Assembly: GCA_020848095.1 (NCBI GenBank)
Contig: JADLAT010000008.1
Coordinates: forward strand, 62,001 to 126,000
Origin: Alphaproteobacteria bacterium
Lineage (GTDB): Bacteria; Pseudomonadota; Alphaproteobacteria; Micavibrionales; Micavibrionaceae
Length of the DNA: 64,000 nucleotides
Direction: 5' to 3'
Under the pieces are notes generated by a model. The model ran no database searches and was not told the DNA's origin. It saw nothing but the letters and a program-made list of their open reading frames with translations. Below are positions 27,082-35,256 of this stretch, in pieces (the stretch's first letter is position 1; the number at the start of each line of letters is the position of its first letter). Made by a program: the position numbers and the translations under genes.

Positions 27082-27855
27082 ATGACGGAAAAAACATCCC
27101 CCGCACGATTTGAACGCCCGAACCGCCCCGCGCTGGCCTATGAATACACACCAAACCGGGGACAGGGCGCCCGCTATCCCCTTCTGATGTTTTGCGGCGG
27201 CTACCGCTCTGACATGAATGGCACGAAGGCCAGCCATCTGGCCCGGCAATGCGCCGCGCGCGGACAACCTTTCCTGCGCTTTGATTACAGCGGTCACGGC
27301 ACTTCCGAAGGCCGCTTCGAAGACGGCACAATTGGCGAATGGGCGCAAGATGCCATAGATATGCTGGATTTCATCGCCCAAGGCCCGGTCGTCGTGGCCG
27401 GCTCCTCCATGGGTGGATGGATCGCCCTCCTGCTGGCCAAAGCGCAACCCGACCGCGTGCGGGGGGTCATAGGCATTGCCGCGGCCCCTGATTTCACCGA
27501 AACCCTCTTTGCCGAGCGCCTGAATGATACCCAGCGACACACGCTGATGACAAACGGCCTGCTGGAAATACCGGGCAATCCCGGAGAGGCCCCCTTGCTC
27601 TTTACCAAAAAACTCTATGAAGAGGGTAAAAACAACCTGCTGCTGGACCGCCCGCAAAGCGTTGATTTTCCTATAAAGCTTATTCAGGGGATGCAGGATG
27701 TCGAAGTCCCGTGGGAAACGTCTGTAAAAATCCAGAAAAACTATCGCGGCGCGGATGTGGACATTATTTTCATAGAAGACGGCGATCACCGTCTCTCCCG
27801 CCCCGAAGACCTCGACATTATCGACCGGGAAATCCGGACGCTTTCGGGTTTTTAA
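27082..27855 (+). CDS. Alpha/beta hydrolase
   Basis: Serine hydrolase of 257 residues. The nucleophile elbow is VAGSSMGGWIALLLA, the early strand FDYSGHGTSEGRF, and the late GDHRLSRPEDL supplies the His; IQGMQDVEVPWETS precedes it with the likely Asp. The layout resembles the ABHD10-like thioesterase/carboxylesterase group. Substrate unknown. I choose ATG 27082; a TTG at 27070 would add four residues and lies too close to GGAG. Confidence 0.88.
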   Translation: MTEKTSPARFERPNRPALAYEYTPNRGQGARYPLLMFCGGYRSDMNGTKASHLARQCAARGQPFLRFDYSGHGTSEGRFEDGTIGEWAQDAIDMLDFIAQGPVVVAGSSMGGWIALLLAKAQPDRVRGVIGIAAAPDFTETLFAERLNDTQRHTLMTNGLLEIPGNPGEAPLLFTKKLYEEGKNNLLLDRPQSVDFPIKLIQGMQDVEVPWETSVKIQKNYRGADVDIIFIEDGDHRLSRPEDLDIIDREIRTLSGF

Positions 27856-27980
27856 ATCTGAGATACGATAAACTGGCCAGCATCCCGCTATTTGTTTTCC
27901 AAAGCTTCATTGCTCCCGTCTAAAAATCGCGCTAGGCTAATAAAGTAGGTTTATTGCGCAAACGATAAGGATTTTTTCCA

Positions 27981-28829
27981 ATGAAACACTTTTTGCTTAT
28001 GGCCCTTTTGTTTCTAGGCGCCTCTGCCGTTCCGGCGTATGCGCAGCAAGACTCCCTGCCGGAGCTTCCCGCCCCGATTCAAAATCTGGTCAATGACGGC
28101 GCGCAAATCCGGTTTTTAGGCAAGGATCATGGCGTTGAGGCCTGGCTCACCATCAAAAACGGCGTGGAGCAATATTTTTACGTCCTGCCCGGGCGCAAGG
28201 CTTTCATAATGGGCGTGTTGTTCGATGATACCGGAAAACTGGTAACGGTCGAACAGGTCAACCGCCTGCGCGAAGGCGGCGACACCTTGCTTGATTCACT
28301 GGCTGAATTTCCGGCCGCTGAAAAAACCGACAAGGGACAGGCCTTTGAATTTAAAACCCCCTCGGAACAACTCTACGCCGATATAGAAAGCGGGAACTGG
28401 GTCCCTCTGGGCGCGCCGCAGGCCCCCGTAATCTACAGCTTCATCGACCCGCAATGCCCGCATTGCCACGAATTTATCAATATGCTGCGCAAGGGCGGCT
28501 ATCTTGAAAACGGGCAGGTCCAATTGCGCATGGTTCCGGTCGGCTTCAAGGATGAAACCCGGGCGCAGGCCGCCTTCCTCATCGCCTCGCCAGATCCGGC
28601 TGAGCGCTGGTATCGCCATATGGATGGCGATAAAACAGCCCTCCCCGCCCGCAGCGAAATCAATCAGCAGGGCGTACAGAAAAATCTTTCCATCATGCAA
28701 TCATGGAAATTCGACGTAACCCCTTTAAGCGTTTACCGCGACAAAAGCGGAACGATAAAAATAATTCGCGGAACGCCGCAGGACATGAAAGCCGTTCTGG
28801 CCGATCTGGGCGGAAAAACCGCTCCGTGA
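27981..28829 (+). CDS. DsbC/DsbG-like periplasmic thiol-disulfide oxidoreductase
   Basis: Signal peptide about residues 1-22 (LLMALLFLGASAVPAYAQQ), an N-terminal cystatin-like dimerisation region (ELPAPIQNLVNDGAQIRFLGK), then a thioredoxin fold with active site Cys159-Pro-His-Cys162 in FIDPQCPHCHEF. The cis-proline region reads VTPLSVYRDKSGT near the end. Probably isomerises disulfides of periplasmic proteins. DsbC-like genes often accompany conjugative and type IV secretion clusters, and this one stands at the head of the Dot/Icm-like region, so its clients may be secretion-system parts (inference). AAGGA lies before the ATG. Confidence 0.9.
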   Translation: MKHFLLMALLFLGASAVPAYAQQDSLPELPAPIQNLVNDGAQIRFLGKDHGVEAWLTIKNGVEQYFYVLPGRKAFIMGVLFDDTGKLVTVEQVNRLREGGDTLLDSLAEFPAAEKTDKGQAFEFKTPSEQLYADIESGNWVPLGAPQAPVIYSFIDPQCPHCHEFINMLRKGGYLENGQVQLRMVPVGFKDETRAQAAFLIASPDPAERWYRHMDGDKTALPARSEINQQGVQKNLSIMQSWKFDVTPLSVYRDKSGTIKIIRGTPQDMKAVLADLGGKTAP

Positions 28830-28957
28830 CCCTGTCTTCGGGCGCAACCGCACCGCGGCCCTTGTCTTGGCGGGGAAATCGGCCTTATACTCATCGGCAG
28901 AGCCGGGATCTATCCCTTGCTCTGTTGTATCGCTCTCTTATTTTTGTCGCTTGAAGC

Positions 28958-30082
28958 ATGAACCAGCACGCTGCCTATCTCATACAGATCCTTGAAAAAA
29001 TCGGTGCGCCGCTCATGAGCGCAATCATACAGGCCGCGCCGAATGAGGAAACCGCCACCCCGCAGGAAGCCCAGACCATCGCTGCCCTTCTGGCCAAAAC
29101 GGTACAGGCCAGCATTGATCTGGGCAACGTCATGGAAATAAACCCCGCCGATTCCATGGATGATTCGCTGCGCGTGGCCTTGGCTGCTCTGGCCGGACCC
29201 ATTGTCGCCGGACAATACCGCAGGCGCGGGCAAATCCCGGAAGACGCAGCCCTCAAACGCATCACCGGGGCGCTTCAAGCCGTTCTGAGCTTTTCTGAAA
29301 ATTTTGCGCCCAGCGCAGAAAGCGCAGAACGCCTGAGCGAGCTTAAAGCACGCGGCCAATATGCCAGCCCGACCCAGACCCAGGTACAATATGTCCAGGC
29401 CTTCATTCCCGTGGTAGAGGCTATTGCTGAATTCCCCTTTGGGCAGGCTGAACAAAAACTCCTTATGGAAGTCAGCGACCGGCTAGTTAAAAAGTCGGTG
29501 GAACTGCGCGAAACACTTTTACCCACCTTGAATGAGGAGGGGGAACAAAAACGCGCGGAGCTGGGGCTGCTTCAGGCTCTGGCCGACACATACAGCGCCG
29601 CCCATAGAGCCGAAACCGCTAAAGTCATGGCGGCGGGCGAAGCCGGGCGCGCACACGATATCTCCATGAGCGCCGTCTGGAAAAATTTCGATACACGGGC
29701 GGCCATGCTCGAGGCTTTAACCGGCGCACTGGGTCTTTCCGGCAAAAAAACCGTCACTGGCGGGGGCGGCGGACAAGCGCCCGCACAAACCACCACGCGG
29801 GCGCAAGCGCCCCCTGCCACCCCCTTGGCCGCAGCGCCCGCACAAACACCACCACCAGTCAGCCCGCAGCCCGCAGCGCCGCCACAGGCCGCCGCACCGG
29901 CGACCGCGCAAAACCCCATGTCCATGTTCTCCAAACCCAAGGAAGGAAGCGCGACCGACGCCCCACCTGCCGCGCCGTCGCCGACAACGCCGCCACCTTC
30001 TGAATCTCCGCCGCAAAACAGCGCGGAGGAAGAGACTCCGGCAAAACCGGCCCCCATGTCTTTCTTCAAAAAAAGTGAATGA
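28958..30082 (+). CDS. Unknown protein with helical N-terminus and Pro/Ala-rich tail, in the Dot/Icm-like region
   Basis: I do not recognise this gene. It has 374 residues and no signal peptide. Residues about 1-265 are helical and Ala/Glu-rich; from about 268 there is a disordered stretch rich in Pro, Ala, Thr and Gln after a GGGGG run. Two short, related motifs stand in the tail: NPMSMFSKPKE (residues 319-329) and APMSFFKKSE at the very end. The repeat suggests a short docking signal. It lies between the DsbC-like gene and the transglycosylase, in line with the Dot/Icm-like genes, so a cytosolic partner or adaptor of that system is possible, but this is only positional. Confidence 0.8.
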   Translation: MNQHAAYLIQILEKIGAPLMSAIIQAAPNEETATPQEAQTIAALLAKTVQASIDLGNVMEINPADSMDDSLRVALAALAGPIVAGQYRRRGQIPEDAALKRITGALQAVLSFSENFAPSAESAERLSELKARGQYASPTQTQVQYVQAFIPVVEAIAEFPFGQAEQKLLMEVSDRLVKKSVELRETLLPTLNEEGEQKRAELGLLQALADTYSAAHRAETAKVMAAGEAGRAHDISMSAVWKNFDTRAAMLEALTGALGLSGKKTVTGGGGGQAPAQTTTRAQAPPATPLAAAPAQTPPPVSPQPAAPPQAAAPATAQNPMSMFSKPKEGSATDAPPAAPSPTTPPPSESPPQNSAEEETPAKPAPMSFFKKSE

Positions 30083-30148
30083 TTGAAAATGACTGCAAAC
30101 TTCGCTTACAATGAACCTGTAATTGCGTAAAACAGGAGTTCCCTCATC

Positions 30149-30565
30149 ATGGCCGCCAGCACCGTTCTCGCCGCCTGCCTCATGCTTGCCTCGCAGACCT
30201 ATGCCGTACCGCCCGCCGTTCTGGTCGGTATTTACAAGGCCGAAGGGGGCGCCATAGGGCAAGAAGTTCGTAATGCCAACGGTTCTTACGATCTGGGTCC
30301 CATGCAAATCAACACCATCTGGCTGCCGGATCTTGCGCAGCGCTGGGGCGTCTCAACACAAACGGCCCGTCAATGGGTCAAGGATGATCCCTGCACCAAT
30401 GTCGGCGTTGCCGCCTGGATACTCAAAAGCCACCTCACCGAAACAGGAAGCCTGTCTCAGGCCATAGCGCATTATCATTCCCGCACGCCCCATTACGGCA
30501 CAAAATACAAAAGCCGGGTCATCGGCATCATGAGAGACAGCGGCCTCATCAAAACCAGCCAGTAA
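30149..30565 (+). CDS. Lytic transglycosylase, VirB1-like
   Basis: 138-residue SLT-type peptidoglycan lytic transglycosylase, the kind that opens the cell wall for secretion or conjugation machines. Catalytic Glu32 is in YKAEGGAIG, followed by the SLT motif SYDLGPMQIN (residues 47-56) and AIAHYHSRTPHYG. The first 20 residues are hydrophobic and may serve as an export signal (AASTVLAACLMLASQTYA). GGAG lies 12 bases before the ATG. Placed just before dotD-dotC-dotB. Confidence 0.9.
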   Translation: MAASTVLAACLMLASQTYAVPPAVLVGIYKAEGGAIGQEVRNANGSYDLGPMQINTIWLPDLAQRWGVSTQTARQWVKDDPCTNVGVAAWILKSHLTETGSLSQAIAHYHSRTPHYGTKYKSRVIGIMRDSGLIKTSQ

Positions 30566-30571
30566 GCTGGG

Positions 30572-30597
30572 GAAATTTTCTTCTGCCAAGAAATTTC
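30572..30597 (+). repeat. Hairpin after the lytic transglycosylase gene
   Basis: GAAATTTTCTT (30572-30582) and AAGAAATTTC (30588-30597) pair over a 5-base loop with one bulged T. There is no T tract after it, so it is a weak terminator candidate or an mRNA 3' stem. Confidence 0.4.
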
Positions 30598-30693
30598 ATA
30601 ATCACACGCAGCCAGGCCTCTTTACTTTTATACACAGAGATAGACACCCTGTTTGCTACTGCCTGTTGCGCAGCGTGATTCCGGCGGTTACTC

Positions 30694-30722
30694 TTGATAT
30701 TGTAATAAGCTTGCCTTAATAT
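30694..30722 (+). promoter_or_regulatory. Candidate sigma70-type promoter for dotD-dotC-dotB
   Basis: TTGATA (30694-30699), a 17-base spacer, and TAATAT (30717-30722) fit a housekeeping promoter well. It would start transcription near 30729, about 64 bases before the dotD ATG, in the only sizeable gap of the cluster. Confidence 0.45.
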
Positions 30723-30792
30723 CCGAATGGTTTTGGATGTTGCTTTTGGCTGGCATGCGTTCGCACTCGGATTTTTCAGGGTTTTACTAACG

Positions 30793-31296
30793 ATGGCACG
30801 TTTTTCTTCTCCACTCCTTCTCACGCTGGCGGTCCTGCTAACGGCCTGTTCCAGCCTCGAAAAATTCAGCAACGACACACCGCAGATTGTCGCCGCGCCC
30901 GATGCGGTCACCGCAATGCTGGCCGACGCGGCTGACCGGGCCTCAAACGCGCTGGAAACACTGGCCGCTGTTGAGGCCACGCGCACGCCGCCACCTGAAA
31001 TAGCGCCCATTGGCGATGCACCGGTTGAATTACGCCGCGCCGTTTCCGTCAACTGGATTGGCGGGGCGGAGCCAATAACCAAAACACTGGCGGATCGCGC
31101 CGGATATAAATTCATGGTCGTTGGCAATGCGCCGCCGGTACCGGTAATTGTTTCGCTGGATGTTGAAAATAAACCCGTCATCGAGATTTTGCGGGACATC
31201 GGTCTGCAAATCGGCATGCGCGGCGATATCAAAGTCGACAGCAGCCAGCGTCTGGTTGAAATCCACTATCCGCCGAACACAGGAGTTGGCGGCTAA
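30793..31296 (+). CDS. dotD: Dot/Icm type IVB secretion lipoprotein DotD
   Basis: Outer-membrane-associated lipoprotein of the Dot/Icm core complex. The 167-residue protein has a lipoprotein signal with lipobox LTAC (Cys19), an Ala-rich helical stretch, and a C-terminal domain reading ISVNWIGGAEP-like VSVNWIGGAEPITKTLADRA, GNAPPVPVIVSLDVENKPVIEILRDIG and KVDSSQRLVEIHYPP, the secretin-N-like fold of DotD. I start at ATG 30793, which gives a proper signal; an ATG at 30727 would add 22 residues before it. It is followed 19 bases later by dotC and then dotB, the DotD-DotC-DotB order of Legionella-type systems. Confidence 0.88.
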   Translation: MARFSSPLLLTLAVLLTACSSLEKFSNDTPQIVAAPDAVTAMLADAADRASNALETLAAVEATRTPPPEIAPIGDAPVELRRAVSVNWIGGAEPITKTLADRAGYKFMVVGNAPPVPVIVSLDVENKPVIEILRDIGLQIGMRGDIKVDSSQRLVEIHYPPNTGVGG

Positions 31297-31315
31297 GCCG
31301 TACAGGTATTTTTTA

Positions 31316-32176
31316 ATGGGTAATCCTACGCTTCGCCGTATTTTTGGAATTTTTCTTGGCTGTGCCCTGCTTACAGGCACAAATGCTTTGCCCGCCGCCG
31401 CACAAAACCTCCTGATAGAGGAAAGTAATGCGCTGGAAAAGCCAATGACGCTACAGGAAATCCAAAATATCCAAAAAGAAGACAAATCAAACAAAAATGA
31501 TGGCTTGCCGCTGGATATACGGCGCGATGCCCTAAAGGAAGCCGCCATTTCCTACGGCGCGCGCGGCGGTCTTGTCTGGCGCACCTTTTACATCCGTCAG
31601 GAAATAGAGGAACGCGCCAACTATCTCAATAAGGTTTACAATTTTGGCCAGCTCCTCGTGGCCGCGCCCTCTGGTTTACTCATCGAGCCTCCAGTCATAA
31701 GCGAGCAAATCAACGCCATGCTGATTGAGGGTGACGGCCAGCAGGCGGCCGTTTCCGACCGTGTGTACAACATCATCAATAATGCAAAAATCGTGAGCGC
31801 AGCGCGGACATGGCGTACTTATCTTGAGCGCGACTGGGGAACTGTTGAGCCACCACCGGATATCCTCAGACCCGAAAACGATGAAGAACGCGCGATCTGG
31901 ATCGAACTGGTCACCAAAGGCTGGGAAGAAGGCGTGCGTCAGGCTGATGAAACTTTTGAAGAAGACCTGAACCTGCTTATGGCCGACTTCCAGGGCATGG
32001 TCCGCTATCGCAGCCTGCTTGCTCAGGGCATGGTTTCCCCGCCCTATGCTCTGCAGGTTGATCGCGGCGTTACGGGTGGCGGCGATGAAATGCGCATTGG
32101 CGACCGCGCCGTACAGATCACAGGCGTACCGGAGCTCATGACAGGAACGGATCAATGGCAGCCCGCAAACCGATAA
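31316..32176 (+). CDS. dotC: Dot/Icm type IVB secretion protein DotC
   Basis: Partner of DotD and DotH in the outer-membrane part of the Dot/Icm channel. The 286-residue protein shows the DotC family phrases RRDALKEAAISYGARGGLVWRT, ANYLNKVYNFGQLL, LLIEPPVISE and RTWRTYLERDWGTVEPPPDILRP, and GWEEGVRQADETFEEDLN. The N-terminus (GNPTLRRIFGIFLGCALLTGTNALPAAAQ) is an export signal; LGC could be a poor lipobox but AAA-Q favours ordinary cleavage, while Legionella DotC is a lipoprotein. Its end overlaps dotB by 22 bases. Confidence 0.92.
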   Translation: MGNPTLRRIFGIFLGCALLTGTNALPAAAQNLLIEESNALEKPMTLQEIQNIQKEDKSNKNDGLPLDIRRDALKEAAISYGARGGLVWRTFYIRQEIEERANYLNKVYNFGQLLVAAPSGLLIEPPVISEQINAMLIEGDGQQAAVSDRVYNIINNAKIVSAARTWRTYLERDWGTVEPPPDILRPENDEERAIWIELVTKGWEEGVRQADETFEEDLNLLMADFQGMVRYRSLLAQGMVSPPYALQVDRGVTGGGDEMRIGDRAVQITGVPELMTGTDQWQPANR

Positions 32177-33321
32177 GCCTCCTTAAAGAGCAGGATAATT
32201 TTGCGGACACCTGGCCTAACGAACCGGACCGTTTTAACGAATCGCATGTGGATGATTTCCTCCTCTGGTGCGTAAAACAGAACTCTTCCGACATCACCAT
32301 CCAGACCGACAGACCGGCCTATAACGAAATTCACGGCGTTTTATATCCCGGGCTATTTCGCAATATAGACGCCGCCGACATGGCCGTTTTTCTTGCAAAA
32401 ATCTATGGCCCGGAAGCCTTGGCTCGCTTGGCCTCCGGTAAAGACCTCGATGTGTCCTACGAAATCCGGCCCGATCGCTACACCCGCATTCGTTTCAGGG
32501 TCAATATAACGGCAATTCTCTCACGGGGCCGCGATTCGGCGCAAATCACCATGCGGGTTCTGCCCTCCGAGCCGCCAACGATGAAAGATCTCAAGATCGA
32601 GCAGGAGATCATAGACGCCTGGGCACCGCGGCAGGGGCTGGTGATTGTCACGGGACCGACCGGCTCGGGTAAAACAACGCTTCTGGCCGCCGGAAACCGT
32701 CTTTTGCTGGAGCGTCCCGGCGGCTGCGGCAAAATGCTTACCTACGAAGCGCCGATCGAATACGTCTATGACACCATAAAAAGCCCGCGCTCTTTGGTTT
32801 CACAAAGTGAGATACCGCGCCACCTTCCCAATTTTGCGCATGGTGTCCGCAATGCCCTGCGCCGCAAGCCGGAGATAATTCTGGTGGGCGAATCACGCGA
32901 CCGTGAAACAATCAACGCCTCTATTGAGGCTTCGCAAACCGGGCATGCTGTCTATACCACGACACATACAACCGGCGTTTCCAGCACGATTCAGCGCCTT
33001 CTCTCCACCTACGACATGGCCGAGCGGGAAGAACGGGCCATCGCCCTGATGGAAACCATCCGGCTTATCGTTACGCAGGCTCTGGTTCCCCGTGTGGGCG
33101 GCGGGCGTGTGGGCGTGCGGGAATGGATGAAATTCCCCGAAGATGTACGGGAAAAATTGATGGATATGCACTTTACGGAGTGGCCTAATGAGATCCAGCG
33201 CATGATCAATCAATATGGACAAACCATGCAAAGATCCGCAGAAATTGTCTTCGAAGCCGGCACCATAGACCGGCGGCATTACCTGCTCTTGTCCTCAAGC
33301 ACCGGCGCTGGCGGCGCTTAA
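32155..33321 (+). CDS. dotB: Dot/Icm type IVB secretion ATPase DotB
   Basis: Hexameric cytosolic ATPase of the VirB11/PilT class that energises the Dot/Icm channel. The 388-residue protein has an N-terminal domain with SSDITIQTDRPAY (about residues 44-56), Walker A GPTGSGKTT (167-175), Walker B IILVGESRD (241-249), and the His box GHAVYTTTHTT (263-273). The end reads GGGRVGVREWMKFP and then RSAEIVFEAGTIDRR. Close to the PilT family too, but the dotD-dotC neighbours settle it. The stop is 3 bases from the stop of the converging TcpQ-like gene. Confidence 0.93.
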   Translation: MAARKPISLLKEQDNFADTWPNEPDRFNESHVDDFLLWCVKQNSSDITIQTDRPAYNEIHGVLYPGLFRNIDAADMAVFLAKIYGPEALARLASGKDLDVSYEIRPDRYTRIRFRVNITAILSRGRDSAQITMRVLPSEPPTMKDLKIEQEIIDAWAPRQGLVIVTGPTGSGKTTLLAAGNRLLLERPGGCGKMLTYEAPIEYVYDTIKSPRSLVSQSEIPRHLPNFAHGVRNALRRKPEIILVGESRDRETINASIEASQTGHAVYTTTHTTGVSSTIQRLLSTYDMAEREERAIALMETIRLIVTQALVPRVGGGRVGVREWMKFPEDVREKLMDMHFTEWPNEIQRMINQYGQTMQRSAEIVFEAGTIDRRHYLLLSSSTGAGGA

Positions 33322-33324
33322 GAT

Positions 33325-34776
33325 CTACCCTCTGGGCAGTTCATCACGCACAATAAGCTTTCCGGCCTGCTCTCCATTTGGAGAGTCAATAAAGGTCAAC
33401 TGAGGCTGCGCCTCATCCCCGGATATCATAACCGTCTTCAGCGCCCGGCGAACATCACCGCTCACCAGAATATCTGTGTTCACGGTATAATCATGGGAAG
33501 ATTCCCAGACCAACTCGAAATTGGCTTTTTTACTCCACCCATCGAGCGTACGTCTTAGGCTATCGCCCACACGCGCTTCCCAGATTTCATTCCGTGAAGG
33601 ATTCTCCGCCAGCGCATTCACAGAGACCGGCGCAAATTCTGCGTCCTCACGGGACGGTGCCGCAGGAACCGGCACAGCCTCCGCCATTTCCTCCGCAGAA
33701 AGCATATTCTCTATCGCCCCTAACGTCTCAGGGGGCTGAACCGCGCTGTCCTCACCGGGGTTAGTAATGGCCTGACGGCGCACACTATAAAGTGTCGTTT
33801 TTTCTGAGTTATTTTGAACACCCTCAGCATCAGATCTCTTCTCCCCGGCAACAGGCGCGGCAGAAGGCGCATGCATACTGCTGATCACAACAACATTACC
33901 GCGAATATCAGCCCGCAGACTGAGCGGAGCAACCATCTCGCGCACGACCTCAAGCCAGTTCTTGCCACCATTCCACGATATACGGTAACCGGGGTTAACC
34001 CCATCACCAAAAGCATAGGCATATTCCGGCGGCACAACCTCGCGCAAGGCCAGAGCCAGCGGAATATCCGTACCAAAACCTTCAATATGCGCCAATTCCG
34101 GAGCGGACGGCGCGGCCTCTTTTTCCACTTGCGCCGCAGGAGCCGGCATTTCCATGCGCTGCGCCGGCGCGGCCATTCCCTCTGGCGTTGGCGCTATCTC
34201 TGCCATCGGCGGCGGCGGAGCCGCAGCGGACACCGCCGGGTCATTTTGTATCTGCGCGCGCGCAGCCTGCGGCGCATCATCCGACAAAATCACCTGCCGT
34301 TTCATAGGCTGAACAGGAGCCGGAGCCGCCTGCGGCGGAGCCATCCCCACATCTGCGCTCACGGGGCGCGCCTGCGTATTTTCACTGGCTTCTCTCTGCG
34401 CAACCATGGAGGCCGGGGTATCAAACTGCCGGACTTTAATGACCTGCTCCTGGCGAAGCTGCTCCTGAAGAATCCGGTCCGGCGCCGTATGCGCCGCCGG
34501 CACAGGCGGAGCCGGCTCATCCATCATCGGCAGAAAATCCCGGTCAACCGGCAAGGGCGCGGCCGCAACCGGAGGACTGCCCGCATCCGGCAACAACACA
34601 TCGCCCGCCGAGGAGGCCGCCGGAAGATTTTTTTGTTGCGGCTGAGCTTCTTTTGGTGGCGGCACCCAGTCAAAACCGGCTTGCGCACTAGCCGTCGTCA
34701 ACAGAAAAACAGAAGCGGCAATAACAGACGCATGCTTACGTACATACGCGCCAACCGGAGAAAACCTTAAAACCAT
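33325..34776 (-). CDS. Two-domain TcpQ/secretin-N-like periplasmic protein, Dot/Icm-associated
   Basis: 483-residue exported protein: signal peptide about residues 1-33 (ASVIAASVFLLTTASAQAG), a disordered Pro/Ala-rich stretch (about 34-230), then two similar small domains. Domain 1 (about 238-305) contains DIPLALALREVVPPEYAYAFGDGV and WLEVVREMVAPLSLRADIRGNVVVIS; domain 2 (about 405-480) contains WEARVGDSLRRTLDGWSKKANFELVWESSHDYTVN and ALKTVMIS, the pattern of TcpQ/PilL C-terminal domains. Such domains fit DotD/DotH or secretin partners. AAAGGA lies 9 bases before the ATG. Lies downstream of icmT on the same strand and tail-to-tail with dotB. Confidence 0.82.
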   Translation of the reverse strand: MVLRFSPVGAYVRKHASVIAASVFLLTTASAQAGFDWVPPPKEAQPQQKNLPAASSAGDVLLPDAGSPPVAAAPLPVDRDFLPMMDEPAPPVPAAHTAPDRILQEQLRQEQVIKVRQFDTPASMVAQREASENTQARPVSADVGMAPPQAAPAPVQPMKRQVILSDDAPQAARAQIQNDPAVSAAAPPPPMAEIAPTPEGMAAPAQRMEMPAPAAQVEKEAAPSAPELAHIEGFGTDIPLALALREVVPPEYAYAFGDGVNPGYRISWNGGKNWLEVVREMVAPLSLRADIRGNVVVISSMHAPSAAPVAGEKRSDAEGVQNNSEKTTLYSVRRQAITNPGEDSAVQPPETLGAIENMLSAEEMAEAVPVPAAPSREDAEFAPVSVNALAENPSRNEIWEARVGDSLRRTLDGWSKKANFELVWESSHDYTVNTDILVSGDVRRALKTVMISGDEAQPQLTFIDSPNGEQAGKLIVRDELPRG

Positions 34777-34898
34777 GAGTTCAGTCCTTTAGAAACAATC
34801 TTTTAAATCAGGAAAATCAATACCGACCATAAAACGTGGTTCAAAAAAAAACAAGCGCCTGTAATACGACTATGCACCAAATCCCTGAACCATGGCCC

Positions 34899-35198
34899 TT
34901 ACCCCAGATCGATAAATTTTCGGCGCTGCGCCGAGACCCAGCCGGGGCGATCCTTACCGACAAGCCATGATCTTAAATTCCGCAACGCCGCCGGAAAGGT
35001 CAGCCCTCTTTGCTCAAGAAAACGAAAAACAAGCAGCGTCACTATCGTCAATATAAGCGTTGACCAGCGGGCATGCACCAGCAAAAGCGGTATCGGCATG
35101 GCCGCACGGCCATCAAAAGCCAAAAACCGAACCGGACGCATGGAATTGCGCCAGTGCCAGTTCATCTTCTCCTGAATGACTTCAATTTCCTTGACCAT
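34899..35198 (-). CDS. icmT: Dot/Icm protein IcmT
   Basis: 99-residue inner-membrane protein matching IcmT (TraK of IncI plasmids): HWRNSMRPVRFLAFDGRAAMPIPLLLVHARWSTL, a membrane span ILTIVTLLVFRFLE, and FPAALRNLRSWLVGKDRPGW. In Legionella IcmT is needed for full effector delivery. An internal Met12 (ATG at 35165, preceded by AGGAG) would give 88 residues, close to the usual IcmT length, so the true start is uncertain; AAGGG also precedes the first ATG. Transcribed toward the TcpQ-like gene; three 24-bp repeats lie just upstream. Confidence 0.88.
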   Translation of the reverse strand: MVKEIEVIQEKMNWHWRNSMRPVRFLAFDGRAAMPIPLLLVHARWSTLILTIVTLLVFRFLEQRGLTFPAALRNLRSWLVGKDRPGWVSAQRRKFIDLG

Positions 35199-35256
35199 AG
35201 CCGCCCTTAAAAACCCTGTTTAGACCAGAGACACCATGTTACAGCAAAAGCGCCAC

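Noticed and set aside
33814..34770. 318-codon open frame opposite the TcpQ-like gene
   Set aside because: Extremely Arg/His-rich, produced by the Pro/Ala codons of the true gene on the other strand.
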